DNA of 64,000 nucleotides from Tetragonia tetragonoides (lineage: Eukaryota; Streptophyta; Magnoliopsida; Caryophyllales; Aizoaceae), in NCBI GenBank assembly GCA_038025085.1, contig CM076146.1, forward strand, positions 27,412,501 through 27,476,500, given 5' to 3'. Below, in pieces: positions 50,481 through 63,668 of the stretch. Both the position numbers and the translations under genes were made by a program. The notes under the pieces are model-generated. The model was not told the origin of the DNA. It did not search any database and saw nothing but the letters and a program-made list of their open reading frames with translations. Position 1 is the first letter of the stretch. Each line of letters opens with the position of its first letter.

Positions 50481-51860
50481 AATCCAAATGAGTACTTATA
50501 CCGCCGCAAGTGCACGGGTTTATCGCGTACTATAAAAAATATCTTCTCCACGAGTAATTAGTTAATTCAAGAACTGATTCAGTCTGGATCCTACGCAAGC
50601 TAGACCTATCGATTTAATTGTTGTTTGTGAATATTAACTAAAACTATAACTAAAATGACTAAAAGCTATAACTAAGAGACAAATTGAATTAAAATGAGAT
50701 TTTAATAAATGGGATGAATATAGAGTTGGGGTTTACCCAACCATTATATTTCTAATGCAATGATTTTATTGGAGCATGTAATCAAATGGGCAATGCAAGG
50801 GAACGATTAGAACTCAAGTAACACAAGGCCTCTTTCAAGATCTAAAGGAAGCACCTAACTCAAATTAACCACCTATTTTCATGGGATTAGATCAAAATAG
50901 GTATATTAAGTCCAAACTAATCAACAAGTTCCCAAGGTGATTTATCCTACTTTCGTGGATAAATCTCCTTGATAGGTTAGTATAACCCCTCACAATCAAC
51001 CTTTCCCTTTCAGTTTTAGATTAATTGATCAAAGTAAAGCTATAAATTCATTTAGGCCTTTCATCAAAATATCATCCAAGCATTAAAAACACCATAGTTG
51101 GACTAATCTCAACTCTATTAAATAGGATTAGCCAGTAAACATCATAAAGTCATTAAGTTTAATTAACCAACACAAGAGAAATAGTAAAAGAAGAGAGAGA
51201 AAGAGGAAAGAAAATGACAAAGAAGATCTTACAAAGTTCTTCAATAATCTTCCCCAAAACTAAGATTAATTACTCTAATAATACTAAGTTAGAAGTTCAT
51301 AAACCTAATAATAGAGCCTATACCTCTTTGGAGAGCTAAAACTAGCTTTAGAGTAAGATAGAATAAGATAGGATGAGCTACTAGTATTCAAGTGGGCTAT
51401 TTATAGCTCCCACGAAATTTCGGAAGGGGACTTGGTCGAACTGGGTTAATACCCCACCGGGGTGCCTGACCAAGTGAGCCTGCTGTCTCTAGACACTTGG
51501 TCCACTACGTACCCTGCTGTGGTGCTTGACCGAGTAACCTTCAAACTTTGCTTTCTTTAAGACGGGGTCTTCACATGTTCATGGGTGCTCTTTAGTGGTT
51601 GTGTACACCTTTTTGAACCTTCTTCCCGGTACTTTTCAAATCCATTCTTTCTCTTGATCGCATACTTCTCGTTATTCCTCAATTTCATGCCTAAAATCTC
51701 ATCAAAGCACACAAAACACCAAAAGACGTAAAGAGGAACAAGAGTTGCAAAACTAAGCAAGAAAGCCATGAATCAAATGTGAAATAGGGTAAAATGGAGT
51801 ATGAATTGATCACAAGTAATCGTCAAATACGCATATTATCAAGTACAAGGGCATCCCCGG
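50480..51860. other. Intergenic, possible unclassified interspersed repeat
   Basis: CCGCCGCAAGTGCACGGGTT at 50503-50522 resembles a sequence I associate with plant interspersed repeats, but no LTR or TIR partner was found. At 51425-51540 two imperfect copies of a TTGGTC..CTGACCAAGTGA-like block occur. No coding exon recognised. Confidence 0.3.
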
Positions 51861-53125
51861 CACAGCAAAAAAAAAAGTACAAGGACATCCCCATCAAATA
51901 GTTTTGTGTGAGAGCTTTTTGTCATGCCACATCACCAACCTACAAACCTCCCCCTCCTGATTGAAAAAAACCTCTAAAAACCTATAGAAGTTTCTTTAAT
52001 TTTTTGATTTTCTTTTGTTCCCTCACAATGAGGTTTGTAGGAGAGTTTTGTACTGCCAAACCTACTTTGTGGCAGAACCCCTCAAACGTCTCTCCCCATC
52101 AAAGCTTTTGAGTTTTTTGGCCCGCACAAATGTCTTCCAAAAACAACCTTCGATGGTGATGCCCTTAAGTGATATTTCAAACTAAAACCAATTGGCAATA
52201 GTAGGAGTAACCCGCTTAACTTGTATGTTTTTGTTTCTCTCTCAATTCTTCCAGTGTGAGACACTAATCCCGGCTCACTTTAACAGTACCCTTTACCACT
52301 ACTTTGAAAATTTTGTCAGTTCTGAATTGTGGTTTGAATGTATGTATCCACTTTCTAATGGTATCCGACAATTAATCATATGATTTCTTTTTCCCTTCTC
52401 TCGATTGTATGACATATGAATAGCTAGATGAATTTTATTAAGGAATATAAGTAATATTAATTGGGCCTCCGACTATCATATTAAAATTTTTGTTTTAGTT
52501 GGTTGTAACATATAATATTAGAGATAAATGACTAAAAGGTCATGCGATTGAATCTTGGGAGCCTCCATTCCTGAGTGGAATATTAATTCAATGGAGTCCA
52601 ATTCAATGGAAAAGAATACAATCTGAAGCACATGATATGAATTGACTTGTGCATCATCTACATTTTAAGTCCAATAAACATTCATATGAAAAAACATATT
52701 AAGAAATATAACATTCATCGAACCTCCATCAGTTTAATCTACGAGTTAAGAAATTTCATTAATCCAAATTTACTACGAGTATAAAATTAATTTACGTTTA
52801 ACTTGTTGTATTGAGTTGGTGGGGAAATGGTGAGGGACGAAGAAATTGAAGAGAAAGAGAGAGAACAGCTTTTGCTTTATTAATAAAGTTGTGTGCTTTT
52901 TGTCGTGTTAAATTGTTAATTGGTTGGACTGTCCTTGACTGAGGAGTCTCATGAGGTGAGTTTTAGACTGAAAGTGAGAGAGTGGATGGAGGATTGTGTT
53001 TCTAGTGAAAAGGGCAGGACGGCAAACACCCTTGTCGTCACTCTTGATAAAATCCATCGAAAAGATCAATGTCCAGCTCAACTAATATTATCCAAAATTA
53101 TTACAATTAATATGACCTTTTTTTT
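51861..53125. other. Intergenic
   Basis: No gene recognised on either strand; short open frames lack motifs. Confidence 0.4.
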
Positions 53126-53780
53126 GAAAACTACCTTTATTTTTATATTTTATGTAGGATATTATCTTAGTTTCTTAAATTTGTGGGCAATGCTTCCAAT
53201 TTTTTTTTTTTGTCAAAGACTACCATTTGACAAAATTCCGTGCAACGGAGTTAACTTTTCTAGTAAAAGACTTTATTGCCCCTCACTTAAGTATGTTGAT
53301 TAGTCAAATTCATTTCTCTCTTTGATCGTATTCTCTCTAACTTTTCTAGTAAAAGACTTTATTGCCCTCACTTAAGTATATTGATTGTAGTCAAATTTAT
53401 TTCTATCTCTTTGATCATATTCTCTCTAACTTTCCCCCCCTTTTTTTCTTATCTCACTTTCTCTCTCCTCTCAGCAGCAAAAAATCGAGAGAGCAGAGAG
53501 AAAGAGAGCAACTAAGAGGAGAGAGAAAGTGAGATGAAAAAAAGGAGGGAAAGTTAGAGAGAATACGGTCAAAGAGAGGGAAATGAATTTGAGTTCAGTC
53601 AATATACTTAAGTGAGGGACAATAAGGTCTTTTACTAAGAAAAGTTAACTCCGTTACATGAAACTCTGTCAAATGGTAGTCTTTGACAAAAGAAAAAAAA
53701 ATGAAAACAAGGTAGTTCCCCACAAATTTAAGAAACTAAGATAGTTTTCCAAAAAAAATGTAAAAATAAAGGTAGTTTTC
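53126..53780. mobile_element. Fold-back element, arms of roughly 300 bp
   Basis: GAAAACTACCTTTATTTT at the left is exactly inverted at the right end. Inner blocks (CTACCATTTGACA, CGGAGTTAACTTTTCT, AAAGACTTTATTGCCC, TTTCTCTCTTTGATCGTATT) reappear inverted in mirror order around a centre near 53475. The left arm contains an extra direct duplication (about 53254-53337 and 53338-53430). No ORF. A transcript would form a long imperfect hairpin. Confidence 0.88.
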
Positions 53781-54577
53781 AACAAAACTCCCAATTAATA
53801 TATACTTTAGTATCTATTTTGTGTTGTATTTTACTATATATACATAAAACGGTGGAGGGAGAAAACTAAACATTCTAATCTTTTCTTTGGAATACAATTT
53901 GAATTTGAAAGTGAACTTGATTAGTTAAAAAACCAACATAAATAAAATTCCCCTCCAAAGAGTGGTTAACATATAGCATCTACATTAGTACCTTTTTTAT
54001 CCTAAACAAAAAGCCAAAGAACTTAACAACAGAAAAAACTCTCAATCACCCATTTCAAAACAACAAATAAACCAAAAGCATGATTGAGAGAATTTCACTT
54101 TTTTCAACTTACCACCATCAACTTTTGAATTTATCAAGAACTAGTTAGATTTTTCACTCCAATTAAAAATCTTTTTTATTTTATTTTATTTTATATTTTA
54201 CTAATGCTATATGATATTCTTTTCTTTTGCTTTGGTGAACCACTGGCAGGCATGTTGGTATTTCTCTCTCTCTCTCTATCTTTTTCCCTTCCACCAAAGC
54301 CTCTTTTTCACTAATGGGGCCAGACATGGTATGTCAGAAGACAGAGGTTGCACATACTTCACTTTGTATTATGGGGAGCATGAGGAGGGAGAAGAGAGAG
54401 AGAGAGAAAGATATTGTACTAGTACTAAATTTGCCTTTCTTTGTGATGTAAACATTTCATAAAATTTTATACAAAAACAAAAACCCAGTTTTTGAATTCT
54501 TCCAAATTGCCTTCACCTGCTTTCATACCTGGGTTTTTGGTACCTGAGCTCTCCAGGTGATAAACTAATTTGCCTTA
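53781..54577. other. Upstream region and probable 5' UTR of the receptor kinase gene
   Basis: A/T-rich to about 54200, then CT-rich and GA-rich stretches (54263-54280, 54396-54412). No separate gene recognised. Confidence 0.4.
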
Positions 54578-54971
54578 ATGGGATTATTCTTAAGGATGAG
54601 AAAAATCAGAGAATCTCAACTGGGTTTTTTGCTCACTTTGTTCTGTTTATTGAATAGTTCTTTTGGTTGGCTTTCACCTGATGGTGTGAATTATGAAGGT
54701 AAAAAAAAGTAATCAACTGGGTTATGCTAATTTTTCTTCTGAATTCTTAAGAGCATAAAAAAAAATTGATTAGTTATCATTTATATGTTACTATGCTAAT
54801 GATTTTCTTTCAATTTTTTGGTTTAGTTCAAGCTCTAATGGCCATTAAAGATTCTCTGAAAGACCCACATGGTGTTCTTGATAATTGGGATGTAAATGCT
54901 GTGGATCCATGTAGTTGGCCAATGGTTACTTGTTCTCCACAGGGCCAAGTTATTAATCTGTAAGCTCTATA

Positions 54972-55019
<48 letters not shown>

Positions 55020-57980
55020 CTGTATTGAAGTTAATTTGAAGTGAAATGTTCTGTTCTCAGGGGAGTTCCAAGCCAAGGTTTATCTGGCAGACTGTCACCA
55101 AGCATTGGGAACTTGACCTATCTTCAGAGTGTGTAAGTACTCAAGCATTTAAGATGAGAGAGAATTTGTATCCTATAACTACAGAATAACACTGTCTTAT
55201 TTATTTATTTATTTATTTATTTTTGGTCAGGCTTCTACAGAACAACAATATATCAGGTCCAGTTCCTGCTGAGCTAGGAAAATTATCAAAACTCCAAACA
55301 ATTGATCTTTCAAATAATTTATTCAGAGGAGAAATTCCCACTTCTCTGTTTGATTTGAAGATCCTACGTTACTTGTAAGTGAACTTCAATTCGAGAAATA
55401 ATTATGATATCATATAATATCAGTCGAGTTCTGTGACCATTATACTCTTTTGTACTTACTGTATGAAACTAACAAAGAAGATTTCATTTGTGGTCAGGCG
55501 TTTGAACAATAACAGTCTCTCTGGAGCAATTCCTCTATCTTTCTCGAACATGACCCAGCTCACATTCATGTAATTTTTTTTGTTAATTTTGGAGTTTTTA
55601 TTGATCATTATTTTATTTTATTCAAATTTGGTTCTAAACTATATTTGTTTTTTTGTTGGGTGATGTTTTAGAGACTTGTCTTACAATGATTTAAGTGGCC
55701 CTGTACCAAGATTCCAAGCAAAAACCTTCAGGTAAGTGTGACTTCTATGAAATTACTTCATCCCTGTTGTTTTCCTCCTGGATCGGAAGTTGTGACATGA
55801 ATTTACACAAATTTCTGGTTTAGTGTTGTAGGAAATCCTCGAATCTGTGCTACCGGGAGCGAGAAAGATTGTTATGGAACAGCACAATTGCCTCTTTCTT
55901 TTAATGTGAATAGTACAGACAGTAAGTCCTATTCTCATTTGTTGCTAAATGATTCTCAAATGTGAGATTTTCATGAAGAAAAGAAGCATAAATGCTAATT
56001 GAGACTTATTAAGTTTTCCATGGTACTCAAGGTTCTCAGGCTCCTAGAAAGCCTAAAGGTCATAGTAGACTTGCCTTGGCCTTTGGTTCAAGTCTAGCTT
56101 GCATTTGCTTGCTGTTTTTCGGGTTTGGATTCCTTATATGGTGGAGACACAAGCACAACAAGCAGATATTCTTTGATGTCACTGGTAAGAAAAGCTAATG
56201 CATCAAACTAACAACCATTTCATGTGTGATTTTGCACATAGATATCGATCATGGTGGGATCCTGTCTTATTTACAATACATTTTCGATCATTTCAGACCG
56301 ACATCATGAAGAGGTTTGCTTAGGAAACTTGAAGAGATTTCCGTTCAGGGAACTTCAGAGTGCAACACACAACTTCAGCAGCAAAAATATAGTTGGGACG
56401 GGTGGTTTTGGGATTGTGTACAAAGGCACACTTCCAGATGGGACTATTGTCGCTGTAAAGAGGCTCAAGGATGGAAATGCTGTTGGCGGGGAGATCCAAT
56501 TCCAGACTGAAGTTGAGATGATCAGCTTGGCTGTTCACCGAAATCTTCTACGTCTCTATGGCTTTTGTATGACAGCAACAGAAAGGCTTTTGGTCTATCC
56601 TTATATGTCTAATGGAAGTGTTGCTTCTCGTCTCAAAGGTACAAGTTACTGTGTCTATCAATCTGAGTGTATCATGATTTTTATTCATTTATTTATTTAT
56701 TTATGACAGTTAAAGATGGCAGGATAACCATTGAGACAAACGCCGGTTGAGTGTATCATGAAATGTGAGAAAGCAATTATCCACTGAACACTCTAGTTTT
56801 GATATTCTTCTCTATGTACACTAGTTTAGAAGTTTATTGTTTAGGGGGAATGTTTTCCTGTTTCCTTGGGCTCCATTTGCTTGGGTGGTAAAGGTTTTTT
56901 TTTTTTTTTTTTAATTATAATTTTTTTGGGGAATGTTTTCCTGTTTTCCTTGGGCTCCATTTAGTTGGGTGGTACTTTTTTTTTTTTTTTTTTGTTTTGA
57001 AAAACTTATATGGAGTTAAATAAAGGAAGGTAAAAGGGATTTGGGTTGGAATATGGACCGAGTGGAGTATGAGTGGAAACTCAATATCCCCTCATTTAAA
57101 ATGGAAAACAGTACAAAACTTATTTGTGAATTTTTACTCCAGTACAGTAGTAGGATTATGCCTGATTCCTTAACCGACACCATTTTGTATTGCAGTAAAG
57201 CCAGCACTAGACTGGGGTACCAGAAAGAGAATTGCCTTAGGTGCAGCAAGGGGTCTATTGTACCTTCATGAGCAATGTGACCCAAAGATTATACATAGGG
57301 ATGTTAAGGCTGCAAATATTCTGCTCGACGATTACTGTGAGGCGATCGTAGGAGATTTTGGATTAGCAAAGCTGTTGGACCACCGCGATTCACATGTTAC
57401 TACAGCTGTTAGGGGCACCGTGGGTCATATAGCTCCAGAGTATCTCTCAACAGGTCAGTCTTCAGAGAAGACAGACGTTTTTGGATTTGGTATACTTCTA
57501 CTTGAGTTGATCACTGGTCAGAGAGCACTGGATTTTGGAAAAGCCGCGAATCAGAAAGGAGTTATGCTAGACTGGGTAAATTTTTCTACCTGTTGCATAT
57601 AATTCAGGGTAACTTTCTTTCATTGTTCTGCTCAAAACTTTTTTGGCATGGTTCAGGTAAGGAAAATTCACCTAGAAAAGAAGTTGGATATGTTGGTAGA
57701 CAAAGACTTAAAGAACAACTATGACAGAATCGAGCTCGAGGAAATGGTTCAAGTAGCTCTCTTAAGTACTCAATTTCAACCTGGCCAAAGACCTAAAATG
57801 TTTGAAGTGGTAAGAATGCTCGAGGGAGACGGCCTTGCAGAGAAATGGGAAGCTTCTCAAAGAGCTGAATCAACAAGGAGCAGAGGAGGAAACGAGTTCT
57901 CCTCGTCAGAGCGGTACTCTGATCTCACCGATGATTCTTCGTTGCTCGTCCAAGTAATGGAGCTCTCTGGACCAAGATAG
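54578..57980 (+). CDS. LRR receptor-like kinase, NSP-interacting kinase (NIK) type
   Basis: Eleven exons: 54578-54698, 54827-54959, 55061-55132, 55231-55374, 55498-55569, 55672-55731, 55824-55921, 56032-56184, 56297-56638, 57196-57575 and 57657-57980. They join in frame to 632 residues, the normal NIK length. Order: signal peptide ([16 protein letters not shown]), N-terminal cap with [10 protein letters not shown], about five LRRs ([24 protein letters not shown]), transmembrane segment about 246-268 and kinase domain. Kinase features are the G-loop GTGGFG 318-323, Lys339, HRD 432-434 and DFG 452-454. The activation loop HVTTAVRGT gives Thr467, Thr468 and Thr473, the NIK1 Thr468/469/474 positions. 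It ends in LSGPR. Plasma-membrane signalling in antiviral and growth control is inferred from the family. Intron 9 is long (557 bp) with a tandem duplication. Confidence 0.95.
54977..55016. repeat. (CT)n microsatellite in intron 2 of the receptor kinase
   Basis: About 40 bp of CT dinucleotides between exons 2 and 3, leaving the splice signals intact. Confidence 0.95.
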
Positions 57981-58705
57981 CATTTCTTTCACAGTAAGGA
58001 ACCAATATTGGTAGTAAAGATGTAAAGAACAAAAATGTGGGGTGCATTCAGCAAGATTCTGGGTAAAAATATGCCTCAATGATGTATCATTGTCACTGTT
58101 GGCCAGGCCAGCTCAACAGAGTTTGTCCAGAATTTGTCACTGTACAGAATAGAATCGAAGAATTTACCTTCTAGGGTGAGGATTTTAAAGGTCCTTTCTT
58201 ATTAGCGTGGAGAATCTTGCTGAGAGTGTGCATCAAGCTTGTAAGAATAACACAATGTGAAGAAGGGTTCTCTGTCCTGTAGTAGTCACTTCTACTTTAC
58301 ACTATTATATTATTATTTTTTTTTGATCGCTACACTATTATATTATTATATGTAAGCAAATAGGAGAATTTAGAAAGATGTTACAGCTATTTTTAACATC
58401 AGTGTATCTTCATATCCATTACTTTCCTGAAAATCTGGCAGAATGGTAACGACAAGTAATTAACCCAAGTCTCTTCAGAAGATTTTGCATAAAACCGTTC
58501 ACGGTAAAACAATCAAAAGTACTGTAACATTAGTTTCTTGCCCTGGCAGAATGCTAAAGACTGAAATGTGAGCATCTCTCTTTTTCTTTTTTCTTTTTTT
58601 TTTGTGTGCAAAGGGAGCTATATAGGGGGCCGAATACGAGTTTTGAACGTAAGCCTCTTATACCACTCTCAAAAACTATCAACTAAGCATTTACAGAAGA
58701 TGCAG
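57981..58705. other. 3' UTR and downstream flank of the receptor kinase
   Basis: Probable 3' UTR for the first 250-300 bp; then A/T-rich DNA without a gene. Confidence 0.4.
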
Positions 58706-58794
58706 GGTGTGTTCTTTTTTCACTGGACTGAACTGGAGTGAACCGAACTGAATTGAACTAAACTAATTAATGAGTAAGTGCAAAAGAACACACC
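58706..58794. mobile_element. Short TIR element, GGTGTGTTCTTTT ends
   Basis: 89 bp: GGTGTGTTCTTTTTT at the left is inverted as AAAAGAACACACC at the right. The interior is GGACTGAACTGGAGTGAAC-like, as in the relatives at 7696 and 10822. Probably a deletion derivative that can form one hairpin. Confidence 0.8.
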
Positions 58795-59687
58795 ATGACA
58801 TCTTCAAATGCGATGATATTCTGCGAACTTAGCAATAGCATTCTCAGCTGTGCAGATACTTCTATTTAAACCGAAACAGATAGGGCCTCCTGCATTTTCT
58901 TCCTCCATTCGGTATAACACTAACCCAACCATAGGGCTTCAACCTATGTTTGGCTTCTGAATTACATCAAGTTCATAGGCAGAGAGCCACAGCACAGAAA
59001 CTAACAAACCTTTCTGAGCTCTTTGTGAAGCAAAAGAAGCATATCAGCCCCATACTTGATCTAAAGCCCAAGTTTAAAAGGAGCACACTTGACCTGTACA
59101 TGTGAGATTAAATGGAAAGCCATTTGAATCTCGCTCTTTGCAGCACATCTATATCACTATAGGTTCACAAATGCCACCAGTTCACAAATGCCACCATCAG
59201 AACAGAAATGACAGCACGGGTTCAAAGATCAAACTACAACCTTGTTCAGCATAGTTCCCTTAAATAAGGCAATAGTAGTGCCTTACCTTCTCACCTCTCA
59301 ATTATATCCTCGATCTATTTGCAACAAATCCATAATACAGAATACTTCTAATGGCTTTAGAATCTAACAAAAAAAATAATCAGCACTCACAAAATGTAAT
59401 AGGCTCAAGCAATGCTTTTCTACTCTATGTCAATTGTTCTTCCTTCCATGTCTTCTGATTGCAGAGGTTTACAGAATTATCTATTGTGGGAAGAGTGGGG
59501 ATGGGTATGTCAATACTTTTATAGTCAATATCTTGTACATTTACACTTCTGTTTACTCTCAGAGTCTAAGACAGCAATGATGTGTTCTCAGATCAATCAT
59601 CAAAGCGAACTTTTCATTTATGACATTTTTTGGAAACAATGATTTCATTTTATTCCTATAATTCTAAAGGCAATAGCTCTAACAAAG
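58795..59687. other. Intergenic between two converging genes
   Basis: Contains the 3' flank of the minus-strand F-box gene. No other gene recognised. Confidence 0.4.
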
Positions 59688-61238
59688 TCACACTGCTTGT
59701 TCCTTGATGAATAGAATTTCAGCTAGAGGAGAGGCCCGTCGAAATCTTACCAGTTCTACCAGCATATCCATTCTTCCTTCTGTCGCACAAGGCGTTATAC
59801 TCATCTTCTCTAGGGATGGAGAATTTCCGAGTAACAACTTTACTAATTCCATCTCCTGTGGAACACCACACATCTCTGTTATCTTCACAGTTCTCAGCTG
59901 CTTGAATGTGCAGTGTAAGGGACACTCAGTCTTCCAGAAGTCGAGGTCTGCTGCTTCTAGTGCAACCTTTGTACCCGGTGAACCCTATGGGTAAGGACAA
60001 AAAGGCATGCGTCAATAAGAAAACTATTCCTTTATATTTTCTAATGGCTCCAGCATTAATGTATACATATGATTATAAATGTATCCAATGTTATCAATAC
60101 TTACAGAGATATGAAGCTCTTGCAAATTTGGGGAGTTCATAATCAGCCGAAGAACAACCAGTATCTCTTTGATGTCTTCGAAACTTACTTGATATAACTC
60201 TATGACTTTTAGACGATCATATGTCAGAGATGGTTTCCAGTGGTCAATGCCTATGCTTAAATACCGGGAAAATATAGCAATTAAAATTAGAATCGAACTG
60301 CCAGTCACCACCCCCAAGCAATAACAGTAAGAGTAGGAGCCAAATCCCAGTTTGGTCTCCAGAATATTGATGGTACAATTTTGAGGGGATATAAGACTTT
60401 ACGTTACCTTAGTAAAGTAGACGTGTCCAACCAGTCTTTCGAGATTAGGGACGCCACCAAGAAACTTGACAAAATTGCTACCCGAGTTCTGCTCAGAAAG
60501 TTCTTGCACGTCATCGGCATTCATATACAAAGTAATACAAATGATTTCCAACAGTGGGGTATTCTCTAAGAGTATTTCCTTGAATTCACCTTCTACATAT
60601 AAGGACTTGAGATTAGGCGCATAGACACTCAGCTCCAGACAATCATAGGACAATGTTAAATTCTCAAGAAGAGGACAGCTAGAGATTAGGTTTTCAATAG
60701 CTTCAGGCGCCACGAAAACTTGCTGAAGATTCAAGGTCCTCAAGCATAAAAATCCTCTGAAGTTAGGTGGGGGATCCAATTCACATCGACATAGCTCCAA
60801 ATGAGTCAACTTTTTGCAAGAAAACAGACAGGATGGCACCCTAAACAACCACTCGCCTTCACCCAATTCAAGGGTGAGCTCCCTAATATCATTCCTCGCC
60901 AGGAAAAGTACCCACTGATCAATATCTGGGCAATTTTGCAGGATTGAAGAACATAGCTTGAACTTATGAATTGGCCCTTTTTGGAGCAAAAGAGAATGAG
61001 TAACAAACTTTATTAGTCGGTTTTCAACGACCATTTTGTCGGGCGAATAATTGATACATCTTTCATCAAAAACTAACTGTGGAATACTTGCCCACCTGTA
61101 CCTCCACTTGGTTGATAATACACTCGTTCTAACAGCATCCCTTATTGGTAGCAATGAAAGAATGATTTCTATAATGCTCAAGGGCAAATCACTAAGTAAA
61201 TCGAGGCCCGAGTAATAATCCATATAATACCAATTCAA
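59688..61238 (-). CDS. F-box/FBD/LRR-repeat protein (At1g13570-like)
   Basis: Minus-strand exons 61238-60408, 60263-60105 and 59984-59688 add up to 1287 nt, 428 residues, near the family's usual length. The F-box is at residues about 13-50 (LSDLPLSIIEIILSLLPIRD, VLSTKWRYRW). LRR-like strands follow (LTHLELCRCELDPPP, CPLLENLTLSYDCLEL). The C-terminal FBD has FKQLRTVKITEM and LLGNSPSLEKMSI. Expected role: SCF ubiquitin-ligase substrate receptor, as for the family. Donors are normal and exon 3 has ATAG, but the in-frame start of exon 2 (TAT TTA AGC) is preceded by CCCGG rather than AG. The next AG, 7 nt further on, would shift the frame and give a stop within four codons. A second ATG lies five codons after the first. 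Confidence 0.85.
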
Positions 61239-62887
61239 TATGCACAGGATATCCTATCACAAATACTGAATACCCATCAAAAACTGCTGTTCAAATAAAT
61301 GAAAATAAGTACCCATCAGAAACTAAACAACCAAAAACTGAATACATTAGCAAATCACAAACTAGATAGGGGACAAAGCCATTATCCATACCCTAAATTC
61401 AATCTTGATACAAACCCTAATTCTAAAATAAGGAGAGCCCATCAAAAATTATAACTCTAACACTTAATCGATGAGCATATAATCAATCGAATATGAGAAT
61501 TCAAGTTCAACAGAGAACAGAACACAAACAAAATTCGATCTTTATCAATTAGAAATCAAACCCAGAAACAGATTGATAACATTGAGCAATAGTCAATTGA
61601 ATTAATCAAAAGTTCTCATTTTCTTTCACAAAAATTACCCAGATTAATGTTTTAATCAGGAGAGAGAAAATGCAGGTTGATAGCAATAGCATTCAAATCA
61701 GATAGAAAAAAAAAATCCAGAAATTGACTTACATAAAGGAATCAAATTGGGGATACTCTAAAATGTAACCAGAACTCAACAAATAACAGAAAACGGTACC
61801 ACAAATTAAATGGAAAATGTTAAGAACTTTGTCTTTGATTTGTTGGGTTTGATCTGCGTCGTTTTCGACAAAGCAACGACAAGCTCAACTAAAATCATCG
61901 GTTAGAGTAACGTATTTCGGTTGTCACTTGTCTGTAAGCCTCTAAGTTGTAACTGACCTTTTCTAACTTTATATAGTCGTGCAACTCGTACGTTTCTAAG
62001 GGTGGTGTTGTATTTCTTGTGAGTCTAGTTTGGTGGTTTTCATTTTAATTTAGGATTTCTTATTTAATTTACTTTTTTTTGGTAGAGAGAAAAGTGAGAT
62101 TTTCACTTCAATTTAAAAACTTATATTTGAACTCACATATCAAGTGATGTTTTTATCAGTCCAATATAATGATGTTCAATTCGATTCAGTAGTGTTCAAA
62201 ATAGTACACTCAATTCAATTAGACTCTAATAAAAATACCACAAGTCCATTTTTAAATGGTTAAAGTTCAATAAATTTGATCACTAATTTGGAAAAATTTA
62301 TAAAGATTTATGATATAAAAGTAAACTAGTTGGATTTATTTTAAGTAATACTTTAAAAAGAAATAATTTTTTTTTTTTTATAATTTTTATGTGAAAAAAA
62401 AATATGATAACTGTAATTATTGGACAAAGGAGTACTCTGTATTAACCGGAGGTCCATGTTCAATTCTTGAGACCAATGAAGTCTTGACCCATCTGGTTTT
62501 GTGGTTGAGTCAGTGAAAAGTAAGGATCTTTAATAAGCTAAACACATCTATGCCACTTCGAGATAGGTGTGTTGATAATTTAAATAATTTAAAAAAAAAT
62601 CAACAAACAAAGAGAATTCAGAATTAAACATTCTCCCCTCCATTTTCCTTTTCTTCCCATCCATTCTCCAACTCCCTAACAAATTCTTAATTACATGTAT
62701 ATGCCCCTTCTTTTTTTTATATTGGTGTGCTAATAATTAGAAAATTTTATTAATAAAACAAACTATCTATTCTAAGGGCATATATGTTCCTTTCAACTGA
62801 TTCTCAGTTGGTTTCCAATTGTCACTAGTTGTCCCCAATTGTCCCCAATTATCAATTAGACATTCTAGTTGTCTCCAACTACCTTAA
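61239..62887. other. Upstream region of the F-box gene and intergenic DNA
   Basis: 61239-61880 probably holds the leader, perhaps with an intron, and the promoter of the minus-strand gene. 62095-62230 has GATGTTCAATTCGATTCAG-like words shared with the small TIR elements at 7696 and 10822. No gene recognised to the right. Confidence 0.4.
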
Positions 62888-63276
62888 GGGCATGTTCTTT
62901 TCACCTAGTTTCAAGTTTCGTCCAGTTTTTCTCAGTTTTCACCAGTTACTAGTTACAAAATACAGTTTGACCCAGTTTTGTCCAGTTTTTCCCAATTTTG
63001 TCCTGTTTTTCCCAGTTTGATATTTTGACATATTAAACATAATAATTAAATATAAAATATATTTAATCAAAATATAAAAATAAATATATGCATTGGCTTT
63101 GTATTTCAACATGCATACATAATAAAAATAAAAATAAAAATAAATAATAATAATAAATAATAATAATAATATATTTTCTTAATAATATTTTTATTACTAT
63201 TATTTTTTTATTAATGTATTTTTATAATAAAAATATCAGTAATAAAAATATTAGTAATAAATTATTATTATTATTA

Positions 63277-63317
<41 letters not shown>

Positions 63318-63567
63318 TTATTGTTATTTTTAATATTATTGTTAATGTAATAGTTAATGTTATTATTATTATTATTATTATTATTAAGAAAATAATAAAA
63401 TATTATACAAAATTTTCAGTTTCTTCCATTTTTCCCTAGTTTCTCCTATTTTTCCCAATTTTCACCAGTTTCTCCTAATTACCCAGTTAGACTTTCCAAT
63501 TTTTACCAATTTTACCCATTTTCTCCTAGTTACCAGTTAGCAGTTACCAGGTGAAAAGAACGAGCCC
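62888..63567. mobile_element. TIR element, GGGCATGTTCTTTTCACC ends, with AT-microsatellite core
   Basis: Left GGGCATGTTCTTTTCACCTA and reverse-complemented right GGGCTCGTTCTTTTCACCTG are inverted repeats. Subterminal DNA consists of TTTTCCCAGTTT-type repeats on both sides. The core (63060-63415) is TAA/ATT microsatellite. A fragment of the same family lies near 16494. Confidence 0.8.
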
Positions 63568-63616
63568 AAGTTTCACATTGTTTTGCCCAAATTTCAGGTT
63601 TGAGTGTTTCATCATC

Positions 63617-63622
63617 ATCATC

Positions 63623-63667
<45 letters not shown>

Positions 63668-63668
63668 A
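63617..63668. repeat. (CAA)n microsatellite
   Basis: About 50 bp of CAA trinucleotides following a short CAT run; continues into AAT-rich DNA to about 63860. Confidence 0.95.

Noticed and set aside
59704..60569. Plus-strand open frames over the F-box gene
   Set aside because: They are antisense shadows of the minus-strand exons, which have clear F-box, LRR and FBD motifs.
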